Below are positions 25,115 to 33,862 of a DNA stretch of 64,000 bases, piece after piece (position 1 is the stretch's first letter; every line of letters starts with the position of its first letter). The DNA comes from Bacteroidota bacterium (lineage in GTDB: Bacteria; Bacteroidota; Bacteroidia; Chitinophagales; Chitinophagaceae). The notes beneath the pieces were generated by a model, which saw nothing but the letters and a program-made list of their open reading frames with translations, had not been told where the DNA came from and did no database searches. Both the position numbers and the translations under genes were made by a program. The stretch lies in contig CANHGS010000008.1 of NCBI GenBank assembly GCA_947460595.1, forward strand, positions 1-64,000, read 5' to 3'.

Positions 25115-26651
25115 ATACTTGATTGAATGCTTGTTTTACATAATTAGCCCAAATAGCATAACCCGCATCATTATAATGCAGCTTATCTTCTCTATACAAG
25201 TTACTTATGGGGTTACCCGTTTTGTCTAGATAACCTGCGGAAGTTTCTACATAATACAAATTCGGATGCTGGGAACAATATTCTTTGATCAATTCATTTG
25301 CTTTGGAAATTTGATCCCATACCGCCCATCTTTTTTCTGATGGTGAAATTTGGTTCCAGAAAATAGGAATCTTTGGATACTTAGCCCTAATTGTCTCAGT
25401 AATGTATGTTACCAATGCTAGATCTTGCGTGGGTGATTTATCTGTTTTGCTTCCTACTATATCATTTCCTACATACAAAAAAACGCCTTTTAGTTCTTGA
25501 TGCGCGGCCAATAACCTATTTAAATAAAAAGCTACTTCTTGTAGTTTAGACCCTCCAAAACCCCGATTGATGGTTTTGATTGGTTTCATTTGCATGGGTA
25601 ACTGCTCCCACAAACGGATATAAGAGCTCCCAATAAATAACACCGTTTCCTTGTTTCCTTTTTCTACTTTGTCTTGTGCTTCCAGTTTGACAATATCCTG
25701 TTCCCATTTAAAAATTTCCGGTTTCTCAGGAGCATTGATTTTAAGCCGTGTAAACAACCAAGCACTGAGATCCTGCAATGCACTATCCTGTTTTACCTTA
25801 TTGTTGTCAAGGGTATGCCCTGCCCCATGAAACAATCTCAGTCCTGTTGCAATGCCTTGCTGAAGGGCTTGATGGTACAATATGGTACTACCGTATTTGA
25901 ATCCATGATAGTTGTAAGAGGAATCAAAAGGAACTGTTTTATCTGCCGTTCCAGATATACAAAACAGGGGCGCATCACCCGTCTTCATCCATTTATAATC
26001 TATCATAGCACCCCAACAATTTACCACGCCACTTACTTTAGATGAGTAGCCAGGATTGCCACTATTGCCTTCTAGGTTTCCCAGTTTGTTTTGATCTATC
26101 CCTTGCGGAACTTCCTCTTGGTCAAGGTAAGCCAAGTGCATGGCCGTTTTTGCACCAGCAGAACTACCCATCACAAAAATTTGGTCTGGGTCAATACGGT
26201 ATTTGTCTGCATATCTTCTGAAAAATCTTACTGCCGCCTTGGCGTCTTGAACAGCCCGATACATGGCTTCAGCATAGTCTGTGTCCGTTTTTGTTTTGGG
26301 GATTCCCAAACGGTAATTAATGGTAGCTACCATATACCCTCTTTTTGCTAGCCCATTACAAATAAGGTTGGGGTAAGCTCCTGATTTAGTATTGCTCTGG
26401 AAACCACCCCCATGAATAAAAATCATCAGGGGTCTTTTAGTGGCAGTATCCAACATTCCTGGAGAATACAAATCCAATAACAATTCTTCTGTTTTTCCAT
26501 TTACGTTTAAAGAGCTCCCGTAGGGGATATTTAACACAGAATCAGGACTAACAAATAAGGGATCCTGATAGCGCAAGGGCTTTTGTGCCATTACTTGGCT
26601 TAGGATACTGGACAATAAGAGAATGATCAGAAAGTACTTAAAAGATTTCAT
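25104..26651 (-). CDS. Secreted fusion of an alpha/beta-hydrolase and an SGNH/GDSL hydrolase
   Basis: A 515-residue exported enzyme. The signal peptide (1-22) ends VMAQ. The first domain (about 25-300) is a carboxylesterase-type alpha/beta-hydrolase with oxyanion motif HGGGF, nucleophile elbow GSSAG near 165, a candidate Asp in SGTADKTVP, and His in HGAGHTLD. The second domain (about 320-515) is an SGNH hydrolase with block I IGSSYIRLW (GDS replaced by GSS), block II NRGFGGS, block III YVGND and block V DKLHYND. Both catalytic sets look complete. Two deacylases in one chain suggest removal of ester groups from a polysaccharide or other complex substrate. First gene of the operon with the permease and ligase. 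Confidence 0.85.
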   Translation of the reverse strand: MKSFKYFLIILLLSSILSQVMAQKPLRYQDPLFVSPDSVLNIPYGSSLNVNGKTEELLLDLYSPGMLDTATKRPLMIFIHGGGFQSNTKSGAYPNLICNGLAKRGYMVATINYRLGIPKTKTDTDYAEAMYRAVQDAKAAVRFFRRYADKYRIDPDQIFVMGSSAGAKTAMHLAYLDQEEVPQGIDQNKLGNLEGNSGNPGYSSKVSGVVNCWGAMIDYKWMKTGDAPLFCISGTADKTVPFDSSYNYHGFKYGSTILYHQALQQGIATGLRLFHGAGHTLDNNKVKQDSALQDLSAWLFTRLKINAPEKPEIFKWEQDIVKLEAQDKVEKGNKETVLFIGSSYIRLWEQLPMQMKPIKTINRGFGGSKLQEVAFYLNRLLAAHQELKGVFLYVGNDIVGSKTDKSPTQDLALVTYITETIRAKYPKIPIFWNQISPSEKRWAVWDQISKANELIKEYCSQHPNLYYVETSAGYLDKTGNPISNLYREDKLHYNDAGYAIWANYVKQAFNQVYGK

Positions 26652-26821
26652 GGCTGCTTATATTGGCCTAAATATCCTATCAAACCGTTGAGAAATCAAA
26701 AACTGTTGAAGTATAATTGACATTTTTTCCAATAACGTTTTCGTAATTCTCTCTTTCAATCATAACATAAAACTCAATCATGAAAGATCCTTCGCCTTTT
26801 TATTAGTCCTACCATGAATTT

Positions 26822-27205
26822 TTATTGCCACCCTTCACCAAGCGCTCTATACAAACTAACTAGTGCGTTTAACTTTTGTTGCATTAATAGGGACTCCTGC
26901 AATTCAGCATCAAATAAACTATTTTCTTGTATTTACACTTCTAAATAAGAAGTGTAACCAAAATTATATTGCGCATTGGACAACTCTAAAGCTTTTCTTC
27001 CAGCATCCTCTTGAATTTTTCTATTGGCATATTCCTCTGCAAAAGTTTTGTTTGCTATTAGCGCATTGTTCACGTCTGCAAAAGAAGCCAGCACTACTTT
27101 TTCGTATTGTAATTGCGCTTGCTGCGTTCTAATTCTTTCTACTTGAACGCGCTTATAGTTTTGTCCAAATTGGAATATAGGACCAACCAAGAAGATTTGC
27201 CCCGG
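26822..27205 (-). pseudogene. Remnant of a TolC-family outer-membrane efflux protein
   Basis: On the minus strand the reading frame matches the C-terminal third of an OMF/NodT-type protein. GPIFQFGQN is followed by the long helical pair (VLASFADVNNALIA, ALELSNAQYNFGYTSYLEV), then an in-frame TAA at 26933-26935. The same frame continues past this stop for 36 codons with the expected family ending (LVSLYRALGEGW) to a TAA at 26822-26824. At least two thirds of the gene is missing at its 5' end, where homology stops near 27205 beside a terminator. It is non-functional, and no RND pump genes remain nearby. Confidence 0.85.
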
Positions 27206-27213
27206 GCATGGAC

Positions 27214-27248
27214 AGAAAAAAGCCGGTGAATTTTGTTTCACCGGCTTT
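27214..27248 (-). terminator. Terminator of the CBS-domain gene
   Basis: Perfect 12-bp stem (27219-27230 and 27237-27248), 6-nt loop, followed on the minus strand by a six-T tract. It sits exactly at the truncated edge of the tolC remnant. Confidence 0.85.
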
Positions 27249-27263
27249 GAATCAATGCTTTTA

Positions 27264-27692
27264 TTAGGATTGAATATAGGTCTGTAATTGTGATATGGTC
27301 TCTTGTTGGTTCAAAATGGTTTCAGTAACCACATCGTTAATAGAAATAATCCCCACTAATTTACCCGAATCATACACTGGTAAATATCTAATATGTTTAG
27401 AACTCATCAGCTGCATACATTTTTCAACGCTATCCTCTGGTGCCACGGGTGGGAAATCGGTGGTCATAATTTCACCTACCGGGGTTTCACTTGAGTGCCT
27501 ACCTTTTAAAATTACTTTTCTAGAATAATCCCTTTCTGTGATAATTCCTAAGAATCTATCTCCTTCCATCACCACAAGGGAGCCAATATTTTGATTGGCC
27601 ATCAATTCCAGTGCCTTGATAACCGTTAGGTCTGGGGAAACGGCACTGACTTTGTTTCCTTTTCTTTTAAGGATATCATTTACTTTTCGCAT
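27264..27692 (-). CDS. CBS-domain pair protein
   Basis: A 142-residue cytosolic protein made of two CBS domains (about 5-60 and 70-130). Typical motifs are GSLVVMEGDRFLGIITERD and RYLPVYDSGKLVGIISINDV. Stand-alone CBS pairs bind adenosine nucleotides and act as sensors for partner proteins; the partner is unknown here. The start MRKVND at 27692 is chosen because the first CBS strand follows directly. A longer frame to 27740 adds 16 unrelated residues. Monocistronic. Confidence 0.85.
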   Translation of the reverse strand: MRKVNDILKRKGNKVSAVSPDLTVIKALELMANQNIGSLVVMEGDRFLGIITERDYSRKVILKGRHSSETPVGEIMTTDFPPVAPEDSVEKCMQLMSSKHIRYLPVYDSGKLVGIISINDVVTETILNQQETISQLQTYIQS

Positions 27693-27894
27693 AGGGATAA
27701 TTTGAATGGTTAATTTAATCATTCCTTGCCATTTTTGCAAGTATTCTTTTCAAAAAGAACAAGTTCAAGAATGGTATTAATTGTTACCAAATCGGGGGCA
27801 GTAAAAGATCCTTGATCTTAATTTAAGGAAATAATAAGTTGTATTAATTGGGAAACAAGTAACAGTTCTTTAAATTGGTATCAAATAATTTGCC

Positions 27895-28191
27895 ATGAAA
27901 AAAATGTTACTTACCCTTACAGCCTTCCTATTCATCTTAGGCATGAGTGTTGCACAAACTAAAACAGATGCTAAAGCTGCTCCAGCAAAAGCTGAAAAAG
28001 CTGCAACTTCAGTCAAAGCTGCTGCTCCTGCGGCCAAAGCTGCCGCTCTAACTAAAAAGGACGGCACGCCAGACATGCGTTTTAAAGAAAACAAGGAAGC
28101 CGCAAAACCTGCAGGGCCTACTAAAAAAGATGGCACACCAGATATGCGTTACAAAGAAAATAAAGGCGCAACTCCAAAGTCAAAGGGGTAA
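27895..28191 (+). CDS. Small secreted Ala/Lys-rich protein with duplicated KKDGTPDMR motif
   Basis: A 98-residue protein. The signal peptide (about 1-20, ending SVAQ) is followed by an Ala/Lys low-complexity stretch and two copies of TKKDGTPDMR-[FY]-KENK separated by eight residues. The mature protein is highly basic and likely disordered. Similar KKDGTPD repeat microproteins seem common in this group, but I know of no assigned function. A single-gene unit closed by a terminator 16 bases after the stop. Confidence 0.78.
   Translation: MKKMLLTLTAFLFILGMSVAQTKTDAKAAPAKAEKAATSVKAAAPAAKAAALTKKDGTPDMRFKENKEAAKPAGPTKKDGTPDMRYKENKGATPKSKG
28051..28164 (+). repeat. Two 45-bp direct repeats inside the microprotein gene
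   Basis: Units at 28051-28095 and 28120-28164 encode the duplicated TKKDGTPDMR-x-KENK motif. They differ mainly at third codon positions, so the duplication is old and kept at the protein level. Confidence 0.8.
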
Positions 28192-28206
28192 TTTACCTGA
28201 CATAAT

Positions 28207-28233
28207 AACGGCCTCTTTTGGGGCCGTTTTTTT
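28207..28233 (+). terminator. Rho-independent terminator
   Basis: 7-bp stem (28207-28213 and 28222-28228), 8-nt loop, followed by a run of seven T. It ends the microprotein transcript and just overlaps the end of the convergent flavoprotein gene. Confidence 0.85.
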
Positions 28234-29455
28234 ATGCCCCTGTACTAATATGTTTTGCCGCAATCCATCCTGAGGTCCAGGCATTTTGAAAATTAAAACC
28301 TCCAGTTACTCCGTCAATATCCATGACTTCACCGGCAAAATAAAGGTTGGGAACCTTCTTACTCATCATGGTATTGGCGTCAATTTCTGATAGCTTAATA
28401 CCACCACAAGTAACAAACTCTTCTTTAAAAGTTGTTTTACCATTCACCTGAAAGCTATGACCGGTGAGTAATTGGATCAATTTGTTTTGGTCTTTGGATG
28501 CTAGATCGGCCCAACGGATCTCCGGATTAATACCAGCCGTTTCTAACAAAAAGACCCAAATTCTAGCAGGCAAACCAAAGGGATTTCTATTGACTAATTT
28601 TTGAGCCGATAAGGATGTTCTGATGCCATGCCATGCTTCTCGCAAACTATTCTCATGATAGTCCGGCACCCAATTCACGGTAATCTGGTATTGGTAAGAC
28701 GCATCTGCCAATTGTCTAGCCCCCCATGCTGAAAGCTTAAGCACCACTGGCCCACTCAACCCCCAATGGGTAATTAATAAGGGGCCTTCTTCTACTAGTT
28801 TGCTGCCATTGATTTTTACTTGAGCTCTTTCTACCGAAACACCCATCAGCGTCGTAATGGGATGCTTGGGTAAATTAAACGTAAACAAAGAAGGAACTGG
28901 GGGTTCTATTTGATGCCCCAAAGAACTTAACCATTCAAACATGGCAGCTTTGGGATACCCACCTGTAGCTACACAAAGAAATTGACATTGATAGCTTTTC
29001 CCATTTGCGGTTAGGAGTTGAAATCCATCATCCGTTTTAATGGAAGTTACTTCTGTTTGTAAAACAACTTTTACTTGGTATTTATCTGCCTCCTGCAACA
29101 AACAATTAATGATGGTTTGAGAATCATTTGTGCTAGGAAACATTCTTCCGTCCTGTTCCGTTTTTAGTGTTACACCCCTTTGCTCAAACCAGTCAATGGT
29201 ATCCTTGGTATTAAACCAATGAAAGGATTTTTTAAGAAACTGTTGACCTCTGGGATATTTTTTAACCAGATCCCCCATCTCAAAACAGGCATGTGTTGTA
29301 TTGCACCTACCACCCCCACTCACTTTGACCTTAGACAATAATTTGTTGGTTTTTTCTACAATCAAAACTTCTAGTTCTGGATGCATTCTTGCTGCATTCA
29401 CGGCACAGAAAAATCCCGCTGCACCTCCCCCTATTACAATCAACTTTTTTGACAT
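28232..29455 (-). CDS. FAD-dependent oxidoreductase, HI0933/YhiN (BaiN) family
   Basis: A 407-residue flavoprotein of the HI0933-like family. The N-terminal dinucleotide fold VIGGGAAGFFCAV (about 6-18) is followed by the family motif KVKVSGGGRCN (about 42-52), a middle beta-domain, and the C-terminal FAD contact NLYFAGEVMDIDGVTGGFN near 375. Members are NAD(P)H-linked reductases of uncertain physiological substrate. It lies four bases downstream of the M20 peptidase gene and is likely co-transcribed. Confidence 0.9.
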   Translation of the reverse strand: MSKKLIVIGGGAAGFFCAVNAARMHPELEVLIVEKTNKLLSKVKVSGGGRCNTTHACFEMGDLVKKYPRGQQFLKKSFHWFNTKDTIDWFEQRGVTLKTEQDGRMFPSTNDSQTIINCLLQEADKYQVKVVLQTEVTSIKTDDGFQLLTANGKSYQCQFLCVATGGYPKAAMFEWLSSLGHQIEPPVPSLFTFNLPKHPITTLMGVSVERAQVKINGSKLVEEGPLLITHWGLSGPVVLKLSAWGARQLADASYQYQITVNWVPDYHENSLREAWHGIRTSLSAQKLVNRNPFGLPARIWVFLLETAGINPEIRWADLASKDQNKLIQLLTGHSFQVNGKTTFKEEFVTCGGIKLSEIDANTMMSKKVPNLYFAGEVMDIDGVTGGFNFQNAWTSGWIAAKHISTGA

Positions 29456-29459
29456 GGCA

Positions 29460-30992
29460 TTATTTCATGAGCATGATGGCAGCAAAAGTTTCAATACCAT
29501 TCCAAAGATTTCTTAACCGAATATTTTCGTTTTCTGCGTGCTGGTTATTGTCATGATTGGCAACAGGCACCGTAATGGTTTTAGCTTTTAATTCCTTTTC
29601 AAAAACAAATAGTGGAAGACTACCACCAACGGATGGCATTAATACCACTTGATCTGCTGTGGTAGATTGTACCGCTTTAATAATTTGTTGTGCAATGGGC
29701 AAATCCATAGAGGTTCTTTGCGCATTGTATCCATCACTCAATTGTACTTTTGCAATCTTACTATATTGTTTTCTCTGTGCTTCTGTTGGATCCTGATCAG
29801 TAACAAAATAGCCCTGAGATTTTACGTGGTCCACCAGTTTTAATTGCTGTTTTCTAGCGTCATTACCCAAGACCAATCTGAGGTCTAAAGATGCTGTGGC
29901 AGTAGTAGGAATTACATTACTGGAGAGCTTTCCAACATTGGCACTTTGTAAACCGTTTATATTTAAGGATGGTTGTAGAATGGCTTCCGATAAAGACCAA
30001 TTAGTATTTTCTTGTTGGGTAAATCCCAATTCATTTTTCATTTGTGCATCAGGGGCTGGAATAGCCGCAAGGGCTTGCTTTTCTTTGGCTGAAAGCGGCG
30101 TTACGTCGTCATAAAAACCTTTGATCAATACCCTTCCATTTTCGTCTTTCATAGACGTTAATAGATGCGTTAATAGATTGGCCGGATTGGGTGCCCAGTT
30201 ACCATAGTGTCCACTATGCAAGGGACGTTTACTACCATATACGGTTAGCTCAACATGCGCGTCTCCTCTCACACCAAATGTGACCGCTTTTTTTCCAGAT
30301 TGATGAACGGGTCCGTCACAGATAATCCAAATATCAGACGCTAGTAATTCCTGATTGTTTTGGAGAATTTCAAAAAGATGATCAGACCCAGCCTCTTCTT
30401 CCCCTTCAAAAAAGAATTTCAAATTATAAGGCGTTTTCATACCAGTTGCAACAATAGCTTCATAGGCCGATAGTATTGACATGACACCCGCTTTATCATC
30501 AGAAGCACCACGTGCATAAATACGCCAATCTGGGTTAATAGGATCTTGCTCAGATGGCCAAGGTATGGGAATGGCTTGCTGCTCTAAAGAGCCATTTAAG
30601 AGGGTTGGTTTAAACGGATGTAATCCTTTGAACCATTTGGTACTATCTGCTGGTTGCCCATCGTAATGGGCATAAAAGATGATGGTTTGCTTTGCCCCAG
30701 GTGTGATTACTTCTCCATATACGGCGGGGGCTACTCCAGCAGTTTTTGCTTGCAAGAGTTGTAAATGACCAATACCCCTAGCTTGCATCATTTGCAATAT
30801 GGCTTGGGCATTTTTTTGCATATTAATTTTGTCCGATGCCAGGTTGGGTATTGACAGAAAAGATTGGTATTCTTTTAACCACCGGTGTTCTTGCTTTATC
30901 CGATAGTCTCTGATAGCAAGGGTTGCAGGAGATTGCGCCGCTGCAGCAATGCTGCACAATAGTAATAAACCAAAGATTCCATACTTTTTCAT
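29460..30992 (-). CDS. Exported M20 family metallo-dipeptidase
   Basis: A 510-residue zinc peptidase of the M20/M25/M40 (CNDP/carnosinase-like) type with a signal peptide (about 1-19, ending AAAAQ). Zinc-site residues are visible in FYAHYDGQPAD (His, with Asp two residues after), GASDDKAG (bridging Asp) and FFEGEEEAGS (general base Glu followed by the metal ligand Glu). A lid/dimerisation domain is inserted before the C-terminal half. It probably acts on dipeptides in the periplasm. First gene of a pair with the flavoprotein. Confidence 0.9.
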   Translation of the reverse strand: MKKYGIFGLLLLCSIAAAAQSPATLAIRDYRIKQEHRWLKEYQSFLSIPNLASDKINMQKNAQAILQMMQARGIGHLQLLQAKTAGVAPAVYGEVITPGAKQTIIFYAHYDGQPADSTKWFKGLHPFKPTLLNGSLEQQAIPIPWPSEQDPINPDWRIYARGASDDKAGVMSILSAYEAIVATGMKTPYNLKFFFEGEEEAGSDHLFEILQNNQELLASDIWIICDGPVHQSGKKAVTFGVRGDAHVELTVYGSKRPLHSGHYGNWAPNPANLLTHLLTSMKDENGRVLIKGFYDDVTPLSAKEKQALAAIPAPDAQMKNELGFTQQENTNWSLSEAILQPSLNINGLQSANVGKLSSNVIPTTATASLDLRLVLGNDARKQQLKLVDHVKSQGYFVTDQDPTEAQRKQYSKIAKVQLSDGYNAQRTSMDLPIAQQIIKAVQSTTADQVVLMPSVGGSLPLFVFEKELKAKTITVPVANHDNNQHAENENIRLRNLWNGIETFAAIMLMK

Positions 30993-31038
30993 GTCTTGTG
31001 CTCTTTTCTTTGGGTCTAAGTTACAAAAGCCAGCACTA

Positions 31039-31842
31039 TTAGTAGTAGGAACTATTTAAATATGGGTTCGTTTTTTCTGCTGCTTCAATAATGCTATAGT
31101 CAGAAAGGATTAAAGCTTGATTACGTTTAACACAAACATCGTGTTCAAAATGTACGGATGGTTTTCCATCTTGGGTTCTAACGGTCCAACCATCTACATC
31201 GGTAAAGACTTCTCTACCACCTAGGTTAATCATGGGTTCAATGGCTAGTACCAAATTTTCTTTCATCTTATGACCGGTTCCACGCTTACCATAATTGGGT
31301 ACTTGTGGATCTTCGTGCAAACTTCTGCCCAAACCATGACCCACTAATTCCCTAACTACTCCATAGCCATATTTGCGTTCAGTATGTTCTTGTATGGCAA
31401 AAGAAATATCGCCCACGCGATTATTGATCACTGCTTTTTCAATGCCTTTGTACAAAGACTCTTTGGTCACTTTAACCAATTGCAATATTTCAGGAGTAAC
31501 ATCACCCATGATAAAGGTATAAGCATGGTCTCCATGCCATCCTTTTAGAATAACCCCCATATCAATAGAAACAATGTCACCGTTTTTAAGTGCAGTGTTA
31601 TTGGGAAAGCCATGAACAACCACGTCATTCACAGAAGCACAGATATTGTGCGGATATCCGTGGTAATTGTAAAAAGAAGGAATAGCATTATGTTCTTTTA
31701 CAAAGCTGGCACAAAGTTTATCAATATCTAAAGTGGTGATTCCCGGTTTTAAAACTTTGGCAACTTCAGTAAGTGTTTTACTCACCAACATTGCCGCGTC
31801 TTTCATTAGGGCTATTTCTGCTTCCGTTTTATGGATAATCAT
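31039..31842 (-). CDS. map: Methionine aminopeptidase type I
   Basis: Removes N-terminal methionine from nascent proteins. The 267 residues hold the five metal ligands of the pita-bread fold: Asp in SIDMG, Asp in GDHAYTF, His in GHGLGRSLHE, Glu in AIEPM and Glu in VHFEHDV. The start MIIHKTEAE is preferred; an ATG six codons upstream (31860) is possible. It follows secY, as in many bacteria, but after a terminator. Downstream, infA, rpmJ, rpsM, rpsK, rpsD, rpoA and rplQ are absent. Confidence 0.95.
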   Translation of the reverse strand: MIIHKTEAEIALMKDAAMLVSKTLTEVAKVLKPGITTLDIDKLCASFVKEHNAIPSFYNYHGYPHNICASVNDVVVHGFPNNTALKNGDIVSIDMGVILKGWHGDHAYTFIMGDVTPEILQLVKVTKESLYKGIEKAVINNRVGDISFAIQEHTERKYGYGVVRELVGHGLGRSLHEDPQVPNYGKRGTGHKMKENLVLAIEPMINLGGREVFTDVDGWTVRTQDGKPSVHFEHDVCVKRNQALILSDYSIIEAAEKTNPYLNSSYY

Positions 31843-31863
31843 ATTGCTTCTTCTGCTCATGTT

Positions 31864-31902
31864 CTAAAAAAATAAACCTGTTAGGACTAGCCCAACAGGT
31901 TT
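31864..31902 (-). terminator. Terminator between secY and map
   Basis: Perfect 9-bp stem (31874-31882 and 31894-31902), 11-nt loop, then TTATTTTTTT on the minus strand. It should reduce map transcription from the ribosomal cluster. Confidence 0.8.
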
Positions 31903-31921
31903 ACCATTATCGTTGATTAGA

Positions 31922-33268
31922 TTAGATAGTGGAGGTAGACACTGTTTGACGTCCTTGAACCCTTCCGCTATTCATTAATCCATCGTATTGACGCATCAAT
32001 AAATGTGTTTCAATCTGTTGCAAAGTATCTAAGATTACACCCACCATAATCAATAGAGAAGTACCTCCAAAGAAAGAGCTGAAACCTTGAGTAACACCTA
32101 AGCGTTGAGCAAAACCAGGCATGATACCTACCAAGGCCAAGAAAATGGCACCAGGCAAAGTAATCTTATCCATAATAGAACCAATATAATCAGCAGTAGG
32201 TTGACCAGGTTTTACACCAGGAACAAAACCATTGTTGCGTTTAAGGTCTTCAGAGATTTGCTTAGGGTTAAAGATCAATGCGGTATACAAGAAAGTAAAG
32301 CCAATGACCATTACAGAATAGATGACCATGTACCATACATTGCTGTGATCATTAAAGATCCTAACTATACCTTGAGCGGAATCAATATTAGTAAAAGAAA
32401 CCAAGGTAGGTAAGAACATGATGGCCTGAGCAAAAATGATGGGCATTACACCAGCACTGTTTACCTTAATAGGCAAAAACTGACGTGCGCCACCAAATTG
32501 ACGGTTACCAATGATTTGCTTAGCATAGTTTACAGGAATCTTACGAAGACCTTGCACTAAAATAATCAAAGCCATAATCACCGTTACCAAGATGGCAATC
32601 TCAATCAAGAAGATCAACAAACCACCACCACCTTTCTGGCCTTTGGCGCTAAACTCTTGGATAATGTTTTGTGGTAGACGAGCCAAGATACCAACCATAA
32701 TAATGATAGAAGTACCATTACCCAAACCTTTGTCTTGGATTTTCTCACCCAACCACATTACAAACAGGGTACCTGCAGTAAGGGTAAGGATGGTAGAGAA
32801 CCAGAAGAAAGGTTTGTAAGCAACCAAGATAGCTTCTGCATAACCTGGGCTATTCAAATAACCAACATAGGCAGCTGCCTGGAAGATGGTTACTATTACA
32901 GTCAGGTAACGTGTCCATTGGTTGATTTTTTTACGACCACTCTCTCCTTCTTTCTGAACTTTTTGTAATTGAGGAACCAAGATGGTCATCAACTGCATAA
33001 AGATAGAAGCAGAGATATAAGGCATGATACCTAATGCCAAAATAGAGGCTTGTGAAAAACCACCACCGGCAAACATGTCAAAGATACCAAGTAAACCATT
33101 GCTTTTTGAAGCGCGTTGTGCAGCTTCAATCCCGTTTGGATCCAAACCGGGTAAAACAATGTGGTTACCAATACGGTAGGTAAGCACCAGTGCCAACGTG
33201 ATAACAATCTTGTTACGCAGCTCTTCGATGGCCCATATATTCTTTAATGTCTGAACTAATTTTTTCAC
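31922..33268 (-). CDS. secY: Protein translocase subunit SecY
   Basis: Channel of the Sec translocon in the inner membrane. The 448 residues have ten hydrophobic helices, including the plug/helix-2 region GGGFSQASILALGIMPYIS and the conserved cytosolic loops. It lies downstream of rplO as in the standard spc operon, but a strong hairpin with a U-tract lies in the 77-base gap between them. Confidence 0.97.
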   Translation of the reverse strand: MKKLVQTLKNIWAIEELRNKIVITLALVLTYRIGNHIVLPGLDPNGIEAAQRASKSNGLLGIFDMFAGGGFSQASILALGIMPYISASIFMQLMTILVPQLQKVQKEGESGRKKINQWTRYLTVIVTIFQAAAYVGYLNSPGYAEAILVAYKPFFWFSTILTLTAGTLFVMWLGEKIQDKGLGNGTSIIIMVGILARLPQNIIQEFSAKGQKGGGGLLIFLIEIAILVTVIMALIILVQGLRKIPVNYAKQIIGNRQFGGARQFLPIKVNSAGVMPIIFAQAIMFLPTLVSFTNIDSAQGIVRIFNDHSNVWYMVIYSVMVIGFTFLYTALIFNPKQISEDLKRNNGFVPGVKPGQPTADYIGSIMDKITLPGAIFLALVGIMPGFAQRLGVTQGFSSFFGGTSLLIMVGVILDTLQQIETHLLMRQYDGLMNSGRVQGRQTVSTSTI

Positions 33269-33302
33269 TGATACTATTTGTTAGAAGTTAATATCCATAA
33301 CC

Positions 33303-33328
33303 AAAAAAGACGCATCACCGATGCGTCT
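33303..33328 (-). terminator. Terminator/attenuator between rplO and secY
   Basis: Perfect 9-bp stem (33308-33316 and 33320-33328) with a 3-nt loop, then six T on the minus strand. It has all features of an intrinsic terminator, placed inside the spc gene run. Confidence 0.8.
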
Positions 33329-33345
33329 GGAAAGTTACAGTAAAA

Positions 33346-33795
33346 TTACTTTACTATTTCAACGCTTCCACCAGCTGCTTCAATAGCTGCTTTGGCTTTG
33401 TCGCTTAATTTGTTCACTTTAAAAGAAAGCTTTGCTTTCAATTCACCAGTGGCAAGAATTTTTACCCTATCAGTGCGGCTGATTAAACCATTGATATATA
33501 AGTTTTCCAGAGAAATTTCTGTGAAACCATACTTTTCTACCAATTGATCCAATTGACCAAGATTGAATACTTTGTATTCTACACGGTTAGCATTCTTAAA
33601 TCCACGCTTAGGAATACGACGCTGAATTGGCATCTGTCCACCTTCGTGAGCCATTTTGCTCTTATAACCAGCACGGCTTTGACCACCTTTGTTACCTTTT
33701 GTAGAAGTACCACCCTTACCGGATGCTTCACCTCTACCAATACGTTTTTCTTTGTGAACTGAGCCAGCTGCTGGCTTGAGTGTGTGTAATTTCAT
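33346..33795 (-). CDS. rplO: 50S ribosomal protein L15
   Basis: Late-assembling large-subunit protein, 149 residues. The Gly/Lys/Arg-rich extended N-terminus RIGRGEASGKGGTSTKG and the QRRIPKRGFKN motif are typical. It lies 119 bases after rpmD, a spacer that contains a long hairpin, and is followed by a terminator before secY. Confidence 0.97.
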   Translation of the reverse strand: MKLHTLKPAAGSVHKEKRIGRGEASGKGGTSTKGNKGGQSRAGYKSKMAHEGGQMPIQRRIPKRGFKNANRVEYKVFNLGQLDQLVEKYGFTEISLENLYINGLISRTDRVKILATGELKAKLSFKVNKLSDKAKAAIEAAGGSVEIVK

Positions 33796-33862
33796 CAGAA
33801 TTTGATTTTGTACTTAGCGGGGAATCACCCCTCGCGTGTTGTGAAATATAAAACGTAAAAAT

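Noticed and set aside
26933..27241. Intact 102-residue protein
   Set aside because: Its first 14 residues come from unrelated terminator sequence and the rest is a tolC fragment whose frame continues after the stop; treated as a pseudogene.
27895..28191. Repeat in this gene as a CRISPR or mobile element
   Set aside because: Only two coding, in-frame copies whose variation is at synonymous positions.
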